Assembly: GCF_019703515.2 (NCBI RefSeq)
Contig: NC_059373.1
Coordinates: 11,815,281 to 11,879,280, forward strand
From: Myxocyprinus asiaticus
Taxonomy: Eukaryota; Chordata; Actinopteri; Cypriniformes; Catostomidae
Length of the DNA stretch: 64,000 bases
Direction: 5' to 3'
Shown here: positions 59,703 through 64,000 of the stretch, piece by piece
Numbering within the stretch: the first letter of the stretch is position 1
Layout: every line of letters begins with the position of its first letter
Notes under the pieces: model-generated
The model's database searches: none
The model's input: the letters and a program-made list of their open reading frames with translations, nothing else
Told to the model about the DNA's origin: nothing
Translations under genes and position numbers: made by a program

Positions 59703-60505
59703 AATGCCATTAAAGCAAATGGCATTCAGCTGATCACAATGTATAGTCAGGACATTAATAACATGAAAAATTACTATTACAATTTAAAAAAAAAAATAAA
59801 AAATCAAAACTTCTTAAACTACTTCAAAGTGTTCTCATCAAAAAATCCTCCACGTGCAGCAATGACAGCTTTGCAGATCCTTGGCATTCTAGCTGTCAGT
59901 TTGTCCAGATACTCAGGTGACATTTCACCCCACACTTCCTGTAGCACTTGCCATAGATGTGGCTGTCTTGTTGGGCACTTCTCACGCACCTTACAGTCTA
60001 GCTGATCCCACACAAGCTCAGTGGGGTTAAGATCCATAACACTCTTTTCCAATTATCTGTTGTCCAATGTCTGTGTTTCTTTGCCCACTCTAACCTTTTC
60101 TTTCTGTTTTTCTGTTTCAAAAGTGGCTTTTTCTTTGCGGTTCTTCCCATAAGGCCTGCACCCTTGAGTCTTCTCTTTACTGTTGTACATGAAACTGATG
60201 TTGAGTGGGTAGAATTCAATGAAGCTGTCAGCTGAGGACATGTGAGGCATCTGTTTCTCAAACTAGAGACTCTGATGTACTTATCCTCTTGTTTAGTTGT
60301 ACATCTGGCCTTCCACATCTCTTTCTGTCCTTGTTAGAGCCAGTTGTCCTTTGTCTTTGAAGACTGTAGTGTACACCTTTGTATGAAATAATTTTTTTGA
60401 GAATTTTAAGCATTGCATAGCCTTTGTTCCTCAAAACAATGATTGACTGACAAGTTTCTAGAGAAAGCTTTTTGTTTTTTTTTTGTTTTTTTTTTTTGTG
60501 CCATT
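59703..60505 (-). mobile_element. Tc1-like transposon copy B, truncated
   Basis: A close relative of copy A (4611-8419) without the 2.6 kb insertion. Minus-strand remnants include DLNPTELVWDQLDCKVREKC near 59960-60030 and QKNRKKRLEWAKKHRHWTTD near 60060-60120. Both terminal inverted-repeat ends are lost, the right into a T-rich run at 60474-60498. Frameshifts and stops make it inactive. Confidence 0.85.
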
Positions 60506-60577
60506 AGTCTTCGAGTGTTTTCGGAAGAGAGGGGGAGGGTTGTGTGTATTGCACTCAAAAAAGATACTCGCTATTAG

Positions 60578-60672
60578 TAGGGCTGCTCGATTATGGCAAA
60601 AATAATAATAACGATTATTTTGGTCAATATTGAGATCACGATTATTTAACTCGATTACTTATTGGATTTGGA
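60578..60672. mobile_element. hAT-type end fragment
   Basis: TAGGGCTGCTCGATTATGGC followed by AATAATAATAACGATTATTT and GATCACGATTATTTAACTCG resembles hAT ends starting TAGGGCTG. No matching right end is found. Confidence 0.5.
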
Positions 60673-61070
60673 AACATCATGCATTTATTGAACTTTTAAA
60701 ATATAACTTGTCTTTTTTACAGTGGATTATCTTGAACTTGGTAGAGGAGGAGGCTATTATCATATGATAATTATTTTATGTCACGTATGGTAGTCAAATA
60801 AAGAAAAGCCTCCATTGCCACCATTAACAGCAGCGGTGCTCACACTTCTGTGGAATGAGATCTACTTTGCAGCATCATGTTATTGCAGCAAGATCTACCA
60901 TGTACAATAAAGGGTATACATTCGTTAGTAAAATTTGACGATTCTCAATACCAGCTGCAAAACCGCAACAAATAATAACACTAACTAATATGTTAATTAT
61001 GAAAGAATGGTTTCAAATTCTATAGTAATTATTCAAGACTAGTAAATAGTCAGTAATAAAATAACAATAA
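60673..61070. other. No feature recognised
   Basis: AT-rich non-coding DNA. Confidence 0.4.
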
Positions 61071-62157
61071 AAAACAGCTAGGGCTGCAACTAACAACTAT
61101 ACAATTAATATAATCGGCTAATCTAAAGATTATTAGAATGATTATGCAACTATTCGGGCAATTGTTGCAATGATTAATCATTAGCTCTTAATCGACTATT
61201 CAGCTTGAGCCCTGAGTTAAAAGGTTGTATTAAACATGCTTACTAACCATAAAGAAGACAAATAATCTTTTAAAAATACCTCTAAATGACATTCACTGAA
61301 TTAAAGGACAAAAAAAAAAAATTCTTTTCAATTTAATTCAGTGAAAAGTCACTGCAAAAATTGTTTGTTATCAAGTGTTTTTGTCTTGTTTTCCATTTAA
61401 AAATATTTAAAAATCCTTAAAACGTGATACATTTACTTAAGAAGCAACATACACCGATCAGCCACAACATTAAAACCGCCTGCCTAACATTGTGTAGTCC
61501 CCCTCGTGCTGCCAAAACAGCGCCAACCTGCATCTCAGAATAGTATTCTGAGATGATATTTTTCACCACAATTGTACAAAGCGGTTATCTGAGTTACTGT
61601 AGACTTTGTCAGTTCGAACCAGTTTGGCTATTCTCTGTTGACCTCTCTCATCAACAAGGCATTTCAGTCCACAGAACTGCTGCTCACTGAATGTTTTTTG
61701 TTTTTGGCAACATTCTTAGTTAATTCTAGAGACTGTTGTGTGTGAAAATCCCAGGAGATCAGCAGTTACAGAAACCCAGCCCGTCTGGCACCAACAATCA
61801 TGCCACGGTCCAAATCACTGAGGTCACATTTTTCCCCATTCTGATGGTTGATGTGAACATTAACTGAATCTTCTGACCTGTATCTGCATGATTTTATGCA
61901 TTGCAGCCACACGATTCGCTGATTAGATAATCGCATGGATGATTGTTGGAGCCAGATGGGCTGGTTTGAGTATTTCTGTAACTGCTGATCTCCTGGGATT
62001 TTCACACACAACAGTCTCTAGAATTTACTCCGAATGGTGTCAAAAACAAAAAAACATCCAGTGAGTGGCAGTTGCTGAAACGCCTTGCTGATGAGAGAGG
62101 TCAACAGAGAATGGCCAGATTGGTTCAAAATGGCAAAGTCTATGGTAACTCAGATAA

Positions 62158-62634
62158 TGTCATGTGTATTTTTTTTATTCATGTTTTTCATGTCTTTTAT
62201 TTTGAAAATCTAGTTCCTGTTTCATGTCATGTGTTCCTGGTCATGTGATGTCCTGTTTTCCCACCATGTTCATGTGTCTTGTTTTCATTGGTTCATTGTT
62301 TGATTATCTTGTTTAGAGTTCTTAGTGTTTATTGGTTATCTTTGTCATGTGTCTAAGTATTTAAGCCCTCATGTTTTTCATTGTCGTTTGTCAGGTATTG
62401 TATGTTTGGTAACGTTGTCCCAGTCCAGTCCAGTCCAGTCCAGTCCAGTCCAGTCCAGTCCAGTCCAGTCCAGTCCAAGTTTATGTTTATGTTTATGTTT
62501 TGTTTAGTTCATGTTTATAGTTAAGGTTTTTGGATATCAATTATGTAAATTAAACTGCACTTGGGTTCATCTTTATCGTCATCTTCTTCGTCATTGCCAG
62601 TGCCAGCAACAAACGTTACAGTAGCAACGTTACA
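62158..62634. mobile_element. Solo LTR with 5-bp target duplication
   Basis: A 477-bp sequence starting TGTCATGTG and ending CAACGTTACA, flanked by GATAA at 62153-62157 and 62635-62639. The intact left arm of the host element shows the same site as a single GGTTATCTGAG, confirming the insertion. A TATTTAAGCC box lies near 62358 on the plus strand. No retrotransposon genes are present, so this is a recombined LTR. The superfamily is not assigned. Confidence 0.82.
62420..62477. repeat. (CCAGT)n pentamer inside the LTR
   Basis: Eleven nearly perfect CCAGT units, probably expanded after or with the LTR. Confidence 0.93.
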
Positions 62635-63907
62635 GATAACCACTCTGTACAGCTGTGGTGAGAAGTATAGCATCTCAGGACGCTATTCTGAGATGCTGGT
62701 TGGCGCTGCTTTGGCGGCACAAGGGGGACCTACACAATATTAGGCAGGTGGTTTTAATGTTGTGGCTGATCGGTATAATATATTAAGAATTGCTTTCAGT
62801 GAATGTATCTCGAACATAAGTGTATTTTTTCACTTGTTCATACTTCTGCGAGTGCAGTAAAGACAAAATATATTTGTATTCAAGATATATTATCTGAAAG
62901 CAAGTCTAAATATCTTATATGCTGCGTCTCAGGTGAATGCATATTTATTTAAGGATTTTTAGATATTTAAAAATATTAAATTTTTTATAAATATATTCAA
63001 CATTCTCAGATAACAAATTTTTCTTCTGCAGTATAGCTCCCAAAGTAAATGTACATTGTTTTAAAGAAGTTTTAGATATTTATATTAGGAAAAAAAGCCA
63101 AAACAAATCAAAAACATATTTTGTTGCTGTGTATAATGGGCAAAGACTATCCTCTCTCACCATTTTGTTCACCTTGATCCATCTTTAACTCACACACACA
63201 AAAAAAACCCTCTCTTCTTAATATAGCTGCGTATTGCCGATTTTCTTTACGATAAGGTACACATCTTGACTAATATATTAGGATTCAATATGTCACAAGC
63301 CATCACGTTATAATCTAACTGCAGCAAGCGCGCGTGAGGGATGAGCGTCCCCACGCCAGAGTGTACATCAGGCGGGTGCAGTCCCAATCTCTCCCCCTTA
63401 GATCGGGTTTCTTCACGTGACTCATAGAAGCGGCGCTGACCAGACAGAGAAATGCCAGTTTCGGAGTTTGTATTTATTTACATGACCTGCTTCCTTATTA
63501 TTTTAACTTTAATAAAGGATGCATTAAAGATATAACGCCAGGGTGTTTGCTTTTTAGACTCACTGATATGCAAGTTTTGCTTAAGCTGAACAGCAGCTCC
63601 GGCTCTGCTTTATTTCACAACAAGAGTGCTTCTGTATGCACTTACTGAATAATTTCCTCATACTTTGCGATCTACATCACCTGAAGCTGTTTAGAGTGCA
63701 TCTGGATGGTGAGCTGTGTAATTCTTCCTCTCTTCAATCAGGCGCGAGCTGCAGTGCTCCTCTCACGTCATCATTAGAGTTTAATGTGATTTCATGTTAC
63801 GTTACATGAGATCAAACGACTATTCAAGTACAAACATTTTTGTCGACAAATTTTTACTGTCGACGTTGTCGATAAAGTCGACTAATCGTTTCAGCCCTAA
63901 AAACAGC

Positions 63908-64000
63908 AATGAATAGAAATAGAAAAAAATAAAAAAAAATAAATACAAATTAAGAAAATTCAGTGCTTTTTAAACAGCTTTAAAAGTTTTTAACAGCAGT
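63908..64000. other. No feature recognised
   Basis: AT-rich flank to the window edge. Confidence 0.5.

Larger units (their letters stand above)
61452..62775. mobile_element. Tc1-like foldback element nested in the hAT
   Basis: Starts CACCGATCAGCCACAACATT and ends AATGTTGTGGCTGATCGGTA, flanked by TA (61450-61451, 62776-62777). Arms of about 350 bp, each derived from the same 5' half of a Tc1-like transposon, face each other. Minus-strand 61766-61870 reads CDLSDLDRGMIVGARRAG, the N-terminal helix-turn-helix region of that transposase family, and the right arm carries parts of the same region inverted. The right arm is interrupted by a solo LTR. Confidence 0.85.
61079..63899. mobile_element. 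hAT transposon remnant, host of nested insertions
   Basis: Begins TAGGGCTGCAACTAAC and ends GTTTCAGCCCTA. It is flanked by AAAACAGC at 61071-61078 and 63900-63907, an exact 8-bp duplication as expected for hAT. Without the nested element it is about 1.5 kb. No transposase frame remains. The right part (63310-63780) has CpG-rich stretches such as CAAGCGCGCGTGAGGGATGA. Confidence 0.88.

Noticed and set aside
59819..60318. Intact Tc1 transposase gene
   Set aside because: Recognisable blocks lie in different frames with stops between them and the terminal repeats are missing. It is a dead copy.
61766..62011. Independent DNA-binding protein gene (DLDRGMIVGARRAG frame)
   Set aside because: It is the N-terminal remnant of a Tc1-like transposase inside a foldback element, closed by stops after the first helix-turn-helix segment.

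Overview
The window is vertebrate nuclear DNA from a teleost fish, most likely a cyprinid or a close otophysan relative. The evidence is AT-rich sequence with very little coding, two recognisable intron-containing vertebrate genes with fish-type protein sequences, dense Tc1/mariner, hAT, Harbinger and TTAA-type nonautonomous DNA transposons, long (TA)n, (CA)n and (GA)n microsatellites, and a tRNA-headed SINE of a type I associate with otophysan fishes. Nothing bacterial, phage-like or CRISPR-like is present.

Only two protein-coding genes can be supported. galr1 (galanin receptor 1) lies on the minus strand in three exons (11009-10350, 10229-10164, 9953-9636) and encodes a complete 347-residue class A GPCR. 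mbp (myelin basic protein) lies on the plus strand in five coding exons (27797-27916, 29748-29852, 31140-31166, 33826-33915, 37535-37585) and encodes about 130 residues. It has a 3' UTR of roughly 1.4-1.5 kb. The genes are divergent, with about 16.8 kb between their start codons. This is the arrangement of MBP and GALR1 on human 18q, so it is an ancient syntenic pair. They act in different pathways: one is a Gi-coupled neuropeptide receptor, the other compacts the cytoplasmic faces of myelin.

Layout: 1-8.9 kb is repeats, including a Tc1 copy split by a 2.6 kb inverted-repeat transposon. 8.9-11.3 kb is galr1. 11.3-27.4 kb is intergenic, with several MITEs, a (TA)n and a (GA)n. 27.4-39.1 kb is mbp, whose introns carry MITEs and a 400-nt pyrimidine tract. 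39.2-49.7 kb is transposons and microsatellites, including a foldback built on a ~42-bp tandem unit. 49.8-51.7 kb holds CpG-rich blocks with a strong splice donor, a possible noncoding first exon of a plus-strand gene whose body lies beyond the window. 52-64 kb is repeats, ending in a three-level nest (hAT, then Tc1-like foldback, then solo LTR) with target-site duplications at every level.

The most informative observations are the transposon insertions whose duplications and natural empty sites can be read directly, a possible decayed golli-like coding segment just 5' of the mbp start codon, and the CpG-rich candidate first exon near 50 kb. I found no convincing undescribed biological system. 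All exon calls are by eye, without transcript evidence.
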